DNA of 35,959 nt from an uncultured Brachyspira sp. (GTDB lineage Bacteria > Spirochaetota > Brachyspiria > Brachyspirales > Brachyspiraceae), in assembly GCF_910578695.1 (NCBI RefSeq), contig NZ_CAJTQJ010000023.1, forward strand, positions 1-35,959, written 5' to 3'. Both the position numbers and the translations under genes were made by a program. Numbering within the stretch: position 1 is the stretch's first letter; every line of letters starts with the position of its first letter. Under the pieces are notes generated by a model. That model was not told the origin of the DNA. It saw only the letters and a program-made list of their open reading frames with translations, and ran no database searches. This document shows, piece after piece, positions 1 through 8,762 of this stretch.

Positions 1-131
1 TGACGAAGGAAGTTATAAGCTAATTTAAAGTGAGTTTATCGCTAGCAACAATAAAGATAAACGAGCAGCTTATAACTGACGAAGGAAGTTATAAGCTAAT
101 TTAAAGTGAGTTTATCGATAGCAACAATAAA
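1..131. repeat. Two tandem copies of a 76-bp intergenic repeat
   Basis: The unit starting TGACGAAGGAAGTTATAAGC at position 1 begins again at 77. The second copy is partial, running to about 131, and differs by one base in the shared part (gctagc versus gatagc). The junction makes a perfect 10-bp inverted repeat, AGCTTATAAC at 67-76 and GTTATAAGCT at 88-97, with an 11-base loop. A second pair, GTTTATC (34-40) and GATAAAC (56-62), lies inside the unit. The core (about 89-130) matches 8606-8647 with roughly five mismatches in 42, so this is a dispersed family. The left end may continue outside the window. Confidence 0.8.
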
Positions 132-138
132 AAATTAT

Positions 139-1686
139 TTATTCAAATATTACTCTAACTTTATCATCTATATAATCTTCAGATATATTATCAAGCTCTT
201 TTATTTTTGATATCATAGCATCTCTCATATCATTGCCAGTCATAACAATATCTTTTCCTTTTTCACCTATAGAGTTTCCATTACTGTCATGATACCCGTC
301 TCCTCCTAAAAATATGAAGCTGGATAAAATAGTCCTATAATCCTTATTTTCATCAATAGCCTCTCCATTTAAATAAGCCTCTAATAATTCGCCGTCTATA
401 TTATATTTTACTTCCATTCCTCTTGATAATTGTAAAAAAGCACCAGCCCCCCTCTTTTTACCAGATATTTTAAGCATATCAATAATATCTTTTCCTGTCA
501 ATGTAACTATTACTGCCTCATTATCAAATGGGAAAAATTCATTTTGTATATTGCCTAAAGTGATATTTCCTTTTTTTAAAGGTGTTCTAAGTCCTCCCGA
601 ATTCATAAATACAATATCAATATCATCATAAGAATCTATAACTAAATCGCAGGCAAAATTTCCTATAGCCATAGAATTAGATCTTATTCCGTCATGAGCC
701 AAGTCAATAGGCAGATTTCCTATTCTTACATTGAACTCTTTATCAACCGTACCTTTCATCTCATCAATAAATGCAAGCATATCTGCATCCTGTTCTATAG
801 TATTGTCCATTGGAATAAGCTTATAATCAAAGTTGTTGATTACTCCGTCATTAATATCTAAATTAATATTTCCTAAAAATCTCCCATAATAGCCCGCCTG
901 TACAATAGGAGTACCCTTTACAAAATCAGCCTCATATAATTCCGTATGACTATGTCCGCCTATTATTATATCAAATGTATTAGGCATAGCCTCAGCAATT
1001 TTTTTATCTCTTTCATATCCTACATGACTTAATAGTATTGTAATATCATTTGTAGTATTAAGAGGCGTTTTTTTCATAAAATTTTTAAGCGATTTTATCT
1101 CTTCTTCAAAAATTAAATCCTTTGCATATTTAGGATTATAAACAGAATCCGCAGTAGTTATGCCTATTACTGCAATATTTATGCCATTAACATTTGTAAC
1201 CATATACGGAACTGCATAATAACTATCGTCCGATTTATTTTTTATATTAATAGAAAGAGTAGGAAATTTTCTCTCCTTCATTATTTCAGCAAAATTATCA
1301 GCTCCGTAATCTATAAAATGATTTCCTACAGCAGCTGCATCTACACCAATCATATTCATAATATCAACCTCATCTCTTCCCTGAAATACTGTTGAATATA
1401 CGCTTCCTGTAATAGTATCCCCAGCGTGAAGAACTAATACATTTTCATTTGTAGATTTAACCTGTTTTATATATGCTGCCCTTCTTGATGCTCCGTACAT
1501 ATAATTAGTTTCTGGAGGATATGCTTCTTTATTTATTATTTTTTCCTCTTCATCTCTGCCGTGAGTATCATTCATATGTATTATAGTAATATAGCCTGTA
1601 TTTCCGGATTTCTTAGAAGATGAATTAGAACATGAAAATAAAACTAGAGCGATGAACATTAATATAATATATATTTTTTTTGTCAT
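139..1686 (-). CDS. 5'-nucleotidase / 2',3'-cyclic phosphodiesterase family lipoprotein (UshA-like)
   Basis: Secreted nucleotide-hydrolysing enzyme, probably anchored to a membrane by lipid and releasing nucleosides and phosphate for uptake. The 515-residue protein starts with a lipoprotein signal (FSCS, lipid Cys 19). The N-terminal metallophosphatase domain shows DTHGR (40-44), HAGD (87-90), GNHFIDYG (121-128, where the family usually has GNHEFDYG), SHVG with His 221, and GGHSH (243-247); these supply the two-metal site. The C-terminal 5_nucleotid_C domain starts near residue 320 and contains NSGGLRTPLKKGNITLG. The ATG is preceded by AGGAG at a suitable distance. It is transcribed alone. 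Family assignment is firm; exact substrate (nucleotide, cyclic nucleotide or UDP-sugar) cannot be read from sequence. Confidence 0.9.
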   Translation of the reverse strand: MTKKIYIILMFIALVLFSCSNSSSKKSGNTGYITIIHMNDTHGRDEEEKIINKEAYPPETNYMYGASRRAAYIKQVKSTNENVLVLHAGDTITGSVYSTVFQGRDEVDIMNMIGVDAAAVGNHFIDYGADNFAEIMKERKFPTLSINIKNKSDDSYYAVPYMVTNVNGINIAVIGITTADSVYNPKYAKDLIFEEEIKSLKNFMKKTPLNTTNDITILLSHVGYERDKKIAEAMPNTFDIIIGGHSHTELYEADFVKGTPIVQAGYYGRFLGNINLDINDGVINNFDYKLIPMDNTIEQDADMLAFIDEMKGTVDKEFNVRIGNLPIDLAHDGIRSNSMAIGNFACDLVIDSYDDIDIVFMNSGGLRTPLKKGNITLGNIQNEFFPFDNEAVIVTLTGKDIIDMLKISGKKRGAGAFLQLSRGMEVKYNIDGELLEAYLNGEAIDENKDYRTILSSFIFLGGDGYHDSNGNSIGEKGKDIVMTGNDMRDAMISKIKELDNISEDYIDDKVRVIFE

Positions 1687-1721
1687 ATCAAACTCCTGAT
1701 GAAAATATTAGAGACTTTAAA

Positions 1722-1750
1722 ATTATATAAAATTTTATACTATTTTACAA
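1722..1750 (-). promoter_or_regulatory. Candidate promoter for the 5'-nucleotidase gene
   Basis: On the minus strand TTGTAA (1745-1750) and TATAAT (1722-1727) are separated by 17 bases, upstream of the gene starting at 1686. The surrounding DNA is very AT-rich, so chance matches are possible. Confidence 0.4.
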
Positions 1751-1842
1751 TAGTGAAAATAGTACAATAATATAAAATTTATATTTAAGTATATCTTATA
1801 AAATATATAAATTAATACTCTTATTATATTATAAATATTTTA

Positions 1843-2499
1843 TTATTTTTTATTTTGTAATATATTTAAAAATCTGTCAGTAAAATATTCTATATATCCT
1901 AAAAAAGCAAAAAATAAAGTAATAAATAATACATTTCTTAATACTATTTTTAAGCCGTATTTATCTATATCAGTAAAAAAGTAAGGGTAATAGCTTCCGT
2001 TAGAAAAGGGTTCTCCTAATCTAGCCCTTATAAGTATGAAAATAAAATAAATAATAGGTATCAAAAGCCAAAGCAAAGGATCTATTATCTTATAAATGCC
2101 CTTAATATCAAAAATAATATAATCTAAAATAGTCATAATGGGTAAAATATAATGGAGTATGATATTTCTAATATAAGGCAAACCTTCATATTTTTCAGCT
2201 GTAGGACTTAATAAAAAATGATATACCAAAAATGTAACCGTTATAGACATTGTAACAGCACCTTTGAATCTTGGATATAATGATTTATCTTTTTTTATTA
2301 TATTAATAATATCCAAAATAAAATAAACTATTACAAGCATATTGCTTTGATATGTAAAATAATATACAGCTTCTATATCAAATTTAAAATTGTTTGGGAA
2401 AAATCCGCTTATAACCGCAAAAGAACCAATGACTGATAATATTATCTTATATAAAATATTAATTTTCTTTTTAATCATATATTGTATAAAGCTATTCAT
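1843..2499 (-). CDS. Pr6Pr-type six-helix integral membrane protein
   Basis: A 218-residue protein with about six hydrophobic segments and no signal peptide. It shows the conserved pattern of the Pr6Pr membrane family: FTYQSNMLVIVYF in the second helix, VYHFLLSP in the third, a His in LHYILPI, and RARLGEP with YPYFF late in the chain. Similar residues occur in FAR-17a/AIG1-like proteins, some of which are lipid hydrolases in animals. The bacterial members have no established function known to me. It lies 79 bp downstream of thrB on the same strand, so read-through is possible, but nothing links it to threonine synthesis. No clear Shine-Dalgarno sequence precedes ATG 2497-2499, and a second ATG lies seven codons in, so the start is uncertain. 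Confidence 0.7.
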   Translation of the reverse strand: MNSFIQYMIKKKINILYKIILSVIGSFAVISGFFPNNFKFDIEAVYYFTYQSNMLVIVYFILDIINIIKKDKSLYPRFKGAVTMSITVTFLVYHFLLSPTAEKYEGLPYIRNIILHYILPIMTILDYIIFDIKGIYKIIDPLLWLLIPIIYFIFILIRARLGEPFSNGSYYPYFFTDIDKYGLKIVLRNVLFITLFFAFLGYIEYFTDRFLNILQNKK

Positions 2500-2578
2500 C
2501 TAATAATTTATTTTTATATTACTAATATTTATTAAAGCATTATCTATAAATTTAATAATAAAACACATAATATAAAAA

Positions 2579-3544
2579 TTATTTAATTATAATTCCTTTT
2601 GAAGGTATATTTAAAACCATTATTTCAGAATCTATTTTCTTTTTAGCAAAATTCTCTTTCATAACATTAGAAACTTTTTTAATTATTTTCTCATCATTTT
2701 TAACCAAAGCAAGTATAGAAGAACCTGCACCGCTTATAGTAACAGAATAGGCACCTGCATTTTTTGCCTGTTTAAATAAATCTTTAAGTCCCGGTATAAA
2801 TTTCGCCCTATAATCCTGATGAAGCTTATCATCTGATGCCGTTTCAAGTAAATCAAGTCTGTTTGAAAATAATGCTGATGTCAAAAGTGCCGCCCTTGAA
2901 ATATTGAATACAGCATCTTTAAAACTTATCTCTTTAGGCAGGGCATTTCTGGCAGTTTCAGTACTCAAATAAAAATTCGGAATCGCTACAACAGCTTTTA
3001 AATTTTTAGGAGGATTAATTTTAACATATTTGAAATCCTCATTTTTTATTACAACTCCCGATATAATGCCTCCAAGTATAGCAGGAGATACATTATCAGG
3101 ATGCCCTTCCAACTGCACCGACATATTTAATATATCATAATCAATAGAAAGTTTATTTCCGAGTATATAATTAGCACAAAGAAGTCCGCCTATTATAGCC
3201 GCAGAACTGCTCCCAAGCCCCCTTGAAAGAGGTATTCTATTTATACATTTTATAATATAGCCATTATCAGGCTTTGATTTTAATTTTTTATATACCAGCT
3301 TCATAGCATCAAGTATCATATTATTATCTTTTGATATTTCGTTTTCGCCCTCTCCTATTATTTCAAATTCTATCTTTTTTGAATTTTCATTGGAGTAAAT
3401 ATGTATTTCATTATACAAATTCAAAGCAAGCCCCACACTGTCAAAACCAGAGCCTATATTAGCGGAAGTAGCAGGTATTTTAAAAGTGATTAATTTTTTA
3501 TTTTTTATTGTATTATTTTTATTCTTATTTTGAACTTTATTCAT
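2579..3544 (-). CDS. thrB: Homoserine kinase
   Basis: GHMP-family kinase that phosphorylates homoserine with ATP, giving O-phosphohomoserine for threonine synthase. Length 321 residues; the first 18 are a lysine/asparagine-rich extension before the conserved KIPATSANIGSGFDSVGLAL (22-41). The ATP-binding motif PLSRGLGSSSAA is at 105-116, and the C-terminal GHMP motif SGAGSSILAL lies near 270. It follows thrC by three bases on the same strand, and its likely ribosome-binding sequence (AGGA) sits in the last codons of thrC, which suggests coupled translation. Cytoplasmic. Homoserine dehydrogenase and aspartokinase genes are not in the window. Confidence 0.93.
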   Translation of the reverse strand: MNKVQNKNKNNTIKNKKLITFKIPATSANIGSGFDSVGLALNLYNEIHIYSNENSKKIEFEIIGEGENEISKDNNMILDAMKLVYKKLKSKPDNGYIIKCINRIPLSRGLGSSSAAIIGGLLCANYILGNKLSIDYDILNMSVQLEGHPDNVSPAILGGIISGVVIKNEDFKYVKINPPKNLKAVVAIPNFYLSTETARNALPKEISFKDAVFNISRAALLTSALFSNRLDLLETASDDKLHQDYRAKFIPGLKDLFKQAKNAGAYSVTISGAGSSILALVKNDEKIIKKVSNVMKENFAKKKIDSEIMVLNIPSKGIIIK

Positions 3545-3547
3545 AGA

Positions 3548-4603
3548 TTATATTCCTATAGCTTTTCTTATTTCTTCTATATCATTATCAACTTTTATAG
3601 GGGACTCGCAAATTTTTATAGAATTATCAGGATCTTTTAATCCGTTTCCAGTTAATACAGAAACTACAATATCACCTTTATTTATTTTTCCAGCTTTGAA
3701 AGTTTTTATAATACCCGCTAAAGAAGCAGCAGAAGCAGGTTCAGCAAATATGCCTTCTTCTCTTGCAAGCATTTTATAAGCCTCTAATATTTCATCATCA
3801 GTAACAGAATCTATAAAACCATTGGATTCATCTGCCGCATTAACAGCCAATTTCCAGCTTGCAGGATTTCCTATTTTTATAGCGGTAGCCAAAGTCTGAG
3901 GATTTTCTATCACTCTATTTTGCACTATAGCAGCAGAACCTTCAGCCTCAAAACCTATCATTTTAGGCAAATTAGATACTTTTCCATTTTCCTTATATTC
4001 TTTAAATCCCATCCAATATGCAGATATATTTCCTGCATTTCCTACAGGCACAGCCAAATAGTCAGGAGCTTTTCCTAATGTATCGCAAATCTCAAATGCA
4101 GAGGTTTTCTGTCCCTGCAGTCTGAAAGGATTAATAGAGTTTACCAATGTAATAGGATATTTATCTGTAATATCAATAACAGCTTTTAATGCCTCATCAA
4201 AATTTCCTTTAATAGCTATAACTTTAGCACCATACATCAAAGCCTGAGCCAGTTTACCCAAAGCAATATTACCGTCTGGTATAACTACTATACATTGAAT
4301 GCCAACTCTTGCAGCATAGGCAGCAGCGGATGCAGAAGTATTTCCTGTAGAAGCACACATTATAGCTTTAGAACCTTCTTCAAGTGCCTTAGCAACTGCC
4401 ATTACCATACCTCTGTCTTTGAATGAGCCTGTAGGATTAAGTCCGTCATATTTAAAATATAATTCTATTTCTCCAAGTTCTTTTCCTATTTTTTCAGCTT
4501 TTATTAAAGGAGTATTTCCTTCATGCAATGTTATTAATGGAGTTTTATTGTTAATAGGCAGATATTCTCTATATTCTCTTAAAAGTCCTTTCCATTCTTT
4601 CAT
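3548..4603 (-). CDS. thrC: Threonine synthase
   Basis: PLP-dependent fold-type II enzyme converting O-phosphohomoserine to threonine. The PLP lysine is Lys 62 in NPTGSFKDRGM, followed by the phosphate-binding ASTGNTSASAAAYAARVG stretch and the glycine loop PVGNAGNISAYW near residue 187. At 351 residues it belongs to the short class typical of Gram-positive and many other bacteria, not the ~430-residue enterobacterial and yeast class. AAGGA precedes the ATG. It is the first gene of a thrC-thrB operon and diverges from ispG across a 247-bp intergenic region. Confidence 0.94.
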   Translation of the reverse strand: MKEWKGLLREYREYLPINNKTPLITLHEGNTPLIKAEKIGKELGEIELYFKYDGLNPTGSFKDRGMVMAVAKALEEGSKAIMCASTGNTSASAAAYAARVGIQCIVVIPDGNIALGKLAQALMYGAKVIAIKGNFDEALKAVIDITDKYPITLVNSINPFRLQGQKTSAFEICDTLGKAPDYLAVPVGNAGNISAYWMGFKEYKENGKVSNLPKMIGFEAEGSAAIVQNRVIENPQTLATAIKIGNPASWKLAVNAADESNGFIDSVTDDEILEAYKMLAREEGIFAEPASAASLAGIIKTFKAGKINKGDIVVSVLTGNGLKDPDNSIKICESPIKVDNDIEEIRKAIGI

Positions 4604-4769
4604 ATATTATCCTTAAGTAAATTATTAAAAAATTATTATCAATAGTATTTGATATAGAATATAGCATAAAGCATTATTTTTCAAGGCTTTATTATCTATT
4701 ATATAAAATATTATTAATTATAATAAAAAATAAACAAGATTTAAATATTTGCAAAAATATTTGAAAATG

Positions 4770-4815
4770 ATAGTATTATATTATTTATAATAATAGTATT
4801 ATAATATTTATAATA
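4770..4815. repeat. 23-bp tandem duplication in the ispG promoter region
   Basis: Positions 4770-4792 and 4793-4815 are adjacent copies of a 23-mer beginning ATAGTATTATA and ending ATTTATAATA. They differ at one base (T to A at unit position 12). Each carries at least one TATAAT-like -10 box (for example 4786-4791 and 4809-4814). TTGAAA at 4761-4766 lies just upstream. The duplication sits 35-80 bp before the ispG start. Confidence 0.75.
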
Positions 4816-4850
4816 TTAAGAACAAATTAATTGATATTAAGGAAATAAAT

Positions 4851-5918
4851 ATGAATATAGATAATATTAATAATATAAGAAAAAAGGTGAAGACTGTAAA
4901 TATAGGAAATATTTTAATAGGGGGCAATAACCCTATAAGCATACAATCTATGACAAATACTGATACCAGAGATATAAAATCTACAGCTGAGCAAATAAAA
5001 TCTCTTGAAGAAGCGGGTGCTGATATAGTAAGGCTTGCTGTACTCGATATGGAGGCTGCAAAATCTATAAAAGAAATAAAAAAACAAACTAAAGTGCCTT
5101 TAATAGCTGATATACATTTTGATTATAGATTAGCATTAGAAAGTATGAAAAGCGGAATAGATTCATTAAGATTAAATCCCGGAAATATAAAAGATAAAGA
5201 AAAAGTAAAAGAAGTGATAAAGGAAGCTAAAGAGAGAAATCTTACTATAAGAGTAGGAGTAAACGGGGGCAGTTTGGATAGAAGCATATACAAGGAAGTA
5301 ACTCCTGAAAATATGGTAAAAAGTGCTGCTGAACATATAAAATTAATGGAAGATTTGGATTTCACAAATATAAAAGTGTCTCTAAAATCTTCAGATATAC
5401 AAACCACAATAAAAGCCAATACTTTATTCAGAGAAAAATTTGATTATCCTATACATTTGGGTGTAACAGAAGCGGGTACATTAAGAAGTTCTCTTATAAA
5501 AAGTACAAGTGCATTATCATATTTACTAATACAGGGCATTGGAGATACTATAAGATATTCTATAACAGGCGATCCTTCAGAAGAAGTTATGGCAGGAAAA
5601 ATGCTTCTTAAATTTTTAGGAATAAGAAATGAACCTTCTATAGAAATAATATCATGTCCTACCTGCGGAAGATGTCAGGTTGATGTTGAGGATATTGCAG
5701 GCTATATAGAAAGATATGTACAAAATATAAAAAAGAATATTACTATTGCTATTATGGGGTGCGTGGTAAACGGACCTGGTGAGGCTAGGCATGCCGATTT
5801 TGGTGTTGCTGGTACAGGAGACGGAAATTTTATATTTTTTGAAAAGGAAAATGAACCTATAAAAGTAGCCAAAAATAATATTATAGCTTTCCTTACAAAA
5901 AAAATTGAAGAGTTTTGA
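4851..5918 (+). CDS. ispG: 4-hydroxy-3-methylbut-2-enyl diphosphate synthase (GcpE)
   Basis: Penultimate enzyme of the MEP/DOXP isoprenoid pathway. It reductively opens MEcPP to HMBPP using a [4Fe-4S] cluster. The 355-residue chain has the N-terminal TIM-barrel region (SIQSMTNTDTRD near 30-41, LIADIHFDYRLA, LRLNPGNI). The C-terminal cluster domain has Cys 269 and Cys 272 in SCPTCGRC, Cys 304 in MGCVVNGPGEA, and Glu 311, which matches the Cys3-Glu ligation known for the family. AAGGAAA ends six bases before the ATG. It is a single-gene unit, diverging from thrC, with a duplicated promoter region. Confidence 0.95.
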   Translation: MNIDNINNIRKKVKTVNIGNILIGGNNPISIQSMTNTDTRDIKSTAEQIKSLEEAGADIVRLAVLDMEAAKSIKEIKKQTKVPLIADIHFDYRLALESMKSGIDSLRLNPGNIKDKEKVKEVIKEAKERNLTIRVGVNGGSLDRSIYKEVTPENMVKSAAEHIKLMEDLDFTNIKVSLKSSDIQTTIKANTLFREKFDYPIHLGVTEAGTLRSSLIKSTSALSYLLIQGIGDTIRYSITGDPSEEVMAGKMLLKFLGIRNEPSIEIISCPTCGRCQVDVEDIAGYIERYVQNIKKNITIAIMGCVVNGPGEARHADFGVAGTGDGNFIFFEKENEPIKVAKNNIIAFLTKKIEEF

Positions 5919-6020
5919 AATCTCTAATTATATAATAAAAATTATCAATATTTAATTAATACCTTTTTAGTAAAATTTTAAGTAACCGCAAAGTATTGAA
6001 AAAAATATTGTATATGTTAG

Positions 6021-6340
6021 TATAGCCCTATTTTTGAGATTTGGCGGACGCATATAATAACTTTAAAAAAATATGCAGAGTTTTTTAATCAGAGTAAAAT
6101 TATACAAAAAGAATTTTGGAGCGGTAATGAATGCATAACGGAAAAATTAAAAACATAATATTTGTAAGAAAAGAATCATACAAAAATAAATTATATCATT
6201 TATATAAAAAATTATTAATTGATATTCCAAAATAAATTTAAAATGCTCTAAATTATATATTTTATTTACATACTAGGCAATTATACTCATATAAAAAAAT
6301 GGAAAATAAATTAGGTGTAGAAGTATCATTATTTTTCTAA
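6021..6340 (+). pseudogene. Possible decayed gene in the 563-bp ispG-pcrA gap
   Basis: The stretch 5919-6481 has no intact gene. Within it, open segments in different frames read like protein. 6021-6158 has no start codon and encodes EIWRTH, KKYAEFFNQSK and EFWSGNE. 6131-6235 has an ATG preceded by GGAG and encodes 34 residues including YHLYKKLLIDIPK. 6242-6340 encodes RQLYSYKKMENKLGVE and stops. Tryptophan and cysteine codons in the first segment are unusual for AT-rich spacer. I infer one gene broken by frameshifts and stops, but I do not recognise the family. The 34-codon reading frame could alternatively be a real small protein. Confidence 0.35.
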
Positions 6341-6425
6341 TAAAAATTAAGAATTATAGAATTAATAAAATAAAAACTGTATATGTTAATAATATATGAA
6401 TTGTTAATATATGCATTAAAAAAAT

Positions 6426-6453
6426 TTTACATTATTTTAATATAATATATAAT
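6426..6453 (+). promoter_or_regulatory. Candidate promoter for the helicase gene
   Basis: TTTACA (6426-6431) and TATAAT (6448-6453) are 16 bases apart. The ribosome-binding sequence AAGAGG is at 6466-6471, so the leader would be very short. Confidence 0.5.
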
Positions 6454-6481
6454 AACTCTTCAAATAAGAGGTAATTAATAT

Positions 6482-8479
6482 ATGGCATTAATGTTAAATG
6501 ATGAACAAAAACAAGCTGTAGAACATATAAACGGACCATTGCTTGCATTGGCAGGAGCGGGTTCTGGAAAAACTAGAGTTATTACAGAGAGAATTGCATA
6601 TTTAATAAAAAATAATATCCCTCCAAGTCAAATATTGGCTGTTACTTTTACCAATAAGGCGGCAGCAGAGATGCGTGAGCGTATAATAAAACTCTTAAAA
6701 GAAAAGCCAAAGAATTTAGTAGTAAGTACTTTTCACTCTTTTTGTGTTAGAGTATTGAAAGGAGATATTGAAAAGCTAGGGTACAAAAATAATTTTAGTA
6801 TATATTCTTCATCTGACAGCAGAACTCTTATAAGAAGTATTTTAAGAGAGATAAAAATTAATACTCTTAATTATGATGAAAATTTATTTGCTTGGTATAT
6901 AGACAGATATAAAAATAATTTGATGAAGCCTTATGAAGTAGAGCCTCATGATGATTTTGAAAAAATGACTAAAAGAGTTTATGAGGTTTATCAAAGTTAT
7001 TTAAAAGGATATAATGCCGTTGATTTTAATGATCTTATTAATCTTACGATAGATTTATATATAGAGTTTCCTGAAGTTCTTGATAAATATCAGGAGAGAT
7101 TCAGATATATAATGATAGATGAATATCAGGACACCAATTTTGCACAGTATAAACTTACCACTTTATTAGCATCAAAGTATAGAAATATTGCCGTTGTGGG
7201 TGATGATGATCAAAGCATATATGCATTCAGAGGTGCTGATGTATCAAATATATTATCATTTGAAAATGAATATCCTGATGCAAAAATTATAACGCTTACA
7301 AAAAATTACAGAAGTACAAAAGCAATACTTGAAGCTGCACATTCTGTTATAAGCAATAATACTCAAAGAAAAGATAAAAAGGTAGTGGCAGAAGGAGAAG
7401 AAGGGATACCGCCTACAATAATGCCGTGCGAAGATGAAAGAGAAGAAGCTCAGTTTGTGGCAGATTCTATAATAAATTATTCTATAAGCAAAAAATTAAA
7501 TTATGAGGATTTTGCAGTACTTTTTAGAATGAATGCTCAGTCAAGACTTTTTGAAGAGGCTTTCAGACTTAGGGGCTTGCCTTATACAGTAGTCGGTGCT
7601 TTTCAATTTTATGAAAGAAAAGAGATTAAAGACATACTTGCATATCTTAATTTATTTGTAAACCCTGAAGATGAAGTTTCATTATTAAGAGTTATAAATA
7701 TACCTAAAAGAGGAATAGGAGCTGTAGCTATAAATAATCTAAATGAAAAAAGTATAAAAAACGGAGTATCATTATATCAGACATTGCTTAATTATGAAAA
7801 TATAGATGAAATATCTCCAAAAGCCAAAGCAGGAATAAAAGATTTTCTTGAAGTTATAGAACATTATCATAATTTATTTACTGTTGATAAAAATGATTTG
7901 GAGCGTCCTAAACTTTATGAGAATATAAATAAATTTTTAGATGTCATTGCCTATCATAATGAAGTTATTAATTCAAGCGATACCAAAGAACAAGGAGCTA
8001 AAAAAATAGAGAATATTGAATCTCTTATGAACGGAATACTTGAATATGAAAAATCAAATAAAAATGCTACTTTAAAAAATTATTTAGATAGAATTTTACT
8101 TATGAGTATAGAAGAGCAGAATGAAGAAGAGAATAAAAAGAAAGGCATAATGCTTATGAGTATACATGCAGCTAAAGGGCTGGAATTTCCTTATGTTTAT
8201 ATTTGCGGTATGGAAGACGGTATTATTCCTCATCATAAAAGTTCTTCAGAAATGGAAATAGAAGAGGAAAGAAGACTTTGCTATGTTGCTATGACTAGGG
8301 CTAAAAAACATTTGACACTAACCTATTGCAGAAGCAGAATAAAGATGGGAAAAAAATTAGAATGTACTCCTTCGGTATTTTTGAAGGAGATGAGCGAGAA
8401 TTTACCTGAAGAAATGGCTATGAATGAAGAAGAGTTTTTCTCTAATTTAAAAGCTTCTTTAAAGCCAGAAAATAAATAA
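6482..8479 (+). CDS. pcrA: UvrD/PcrA-type superfamily 1 DNA helicase
   Basis: ATP-driven 3'-5' DNA translocase/helicase of the UvrD/Rep/PcrA group, acting in repair, replication restart and removal of recombination proteins from DNA. All SF1A motifs are visible: Q-motif LNDEQKQAV, Walker A GAGSGKT (25-31), Ia TFTNKAAAEM, Walker B IDEYQDT (212-218), motif III GDDDQSIYAFRGA (240-252), motif IV NYRST, motif V SIHAAKGLEFPYV and motif VI VAMTRAK. At 665 residues it ends soon after motif VI, lacking much of the basic C-terminal tail found in PcrA (about 720-740). It is thus Rep-like in size, and PcrA versus Rep is uncertain. AAGAGG precedes the ATG. Confidence 0.92.
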   Translation: MALMLNDEQKQAVEHINGPLLALAGAGSGKTRVITERIAYLIKNNIPPSQILAVTFTNKAAAEMRERIIKLLKEKPKNLVVSTFHSFCVRVLKGDIEKLGYKNNFSIYSSSDSRTLIRSILREIKINTLNYDENLFAWYIDRYKNNLMKPYEVEPHDDFEKMTKRVYEVYQSYLKGYNAVDFNDLINLTIDLYIEFPEVLDKYQERFRYIMIDEYQDTNFAQYKLTTLLASKYRNIAVVGDDDQSIYAFRGADVSNILSFENEYPDAKIITLTKNYRSTKAILEAAHSVISNNTQRKDKKVVAEGEEGIPPTIMPCEDEREEAQFVADSIINYSISKKLNYEDFAVLFRMNAQSRLFEEAFRLRGLPYTVVGAFQFYERKEIKDILAYLNLFVNPEDEVSLLRVINIPKRGIGAVAINNLNEKSIKNGVSLYQTLLNYENIDEISPKAKAGIKDFLEVIEHYHNLFTVDKNDLERPKLYENINKFLDVIAYHNEVINSSDTKEQGAKKIENIESLMNGILEYEKSNKNATLKNYLDRILLMSIEEQNEEENKKKGIMLMSIHAAKGLEFPYVYICGMEDGIIPHHKSSSEMEIEEERRLCYVAMTRAKKHLTLTYCRSRIKMGKKLECTPSVFLKEMSENLPEEMAMNEEEFFSNLKASLKPENK

Positions 8480-8579
8480 TAAATCATATATTTAAAACAA
8501 ATATAATTTATGAAAATTACTTTGATTATATAATAATAATTGTCTTTTAATGTATCTATATAATTTTGCAAATATCAGG

Positions 8580-8649
8580 AACTCGCAATTTTTATAATAT
8601 CAGTTATTAGCTATTTTAAAGCGAGTTTAGCGATAGCAATAATAATAAA
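8580..8649. repeat. Third, diverged copy of the dispersed intergenic repeat
   Basis: In the 289-bp gap after the helicase gene, 8606-8647 matches the core of the window-start repeat (about 89-130) at roughly 37 of 42 bases, including the shared end GCGATAGCAA / TCGATAGCAA. A 7-bp inverted pair, AACTCGC (8580-8586) and GCGAGTT (8621-8627), brackets a 34-base AT-rich interior. Apart from this element and the promoter downstream, I see nothing else in the gap. Confidence 0.7.
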
Positions 8650-8661
8650 CAATTAATCCGC

Positions 8662-8689
8662 TTGACTTTTATTATTATAGTATTATAAT
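8662..8689 (+). promoter_or_regulatory. Strong sigma-70-type promoter for the ABC-F gene
   Basis: TTGACT (8662-8667), 16-base spacer, TATAAT (8684-8689). Transcription would start near 8696, leaving a leader of about 70 nt before the ATG at 8769. Confidence 0.7.
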
Positions 8690-8721
8690 AGCATTATGTA
8701 ATTAGTATATTAACCAACAAA

Positions 8722-8762
8722 TAAAAAAGCATTATGCTTTATTTCTTATTTTGAATGGGGGT
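8722..8762 (+). promoter_or_regulatory. Attenuator-like leader with a six-codon upstream reading frame
   Basis: AAAGCA (8726-8731) and TGCTTT (8735-8740) form a small hairpin followed by a T-rich run. A short frame ATG CTT TAT TTC TTA TTT TGA (8734-8754) encodes MLYFLF and stops two bases before the Shine-Dalgarno sequence GGGGG (8757-8761). Short leader peptides and leader terminators are known to control several antibiotic-resistance ABC-F genes. Here the stem is short and the frame lacks an obvious ribosome-binding site, so function is a hypothesis. Confidence 0.35.

Noticed and set aside
5123..5419. Antisense open frames inside ispG, and similar frames inside thrC, ABC-F, recR, antiporter, znuB, lptA and the lipoprotein genes.
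   Set aside because: They are shadows of strongly supported genes on the other strand or frame, without ribosome-binding sites or recognisable products.
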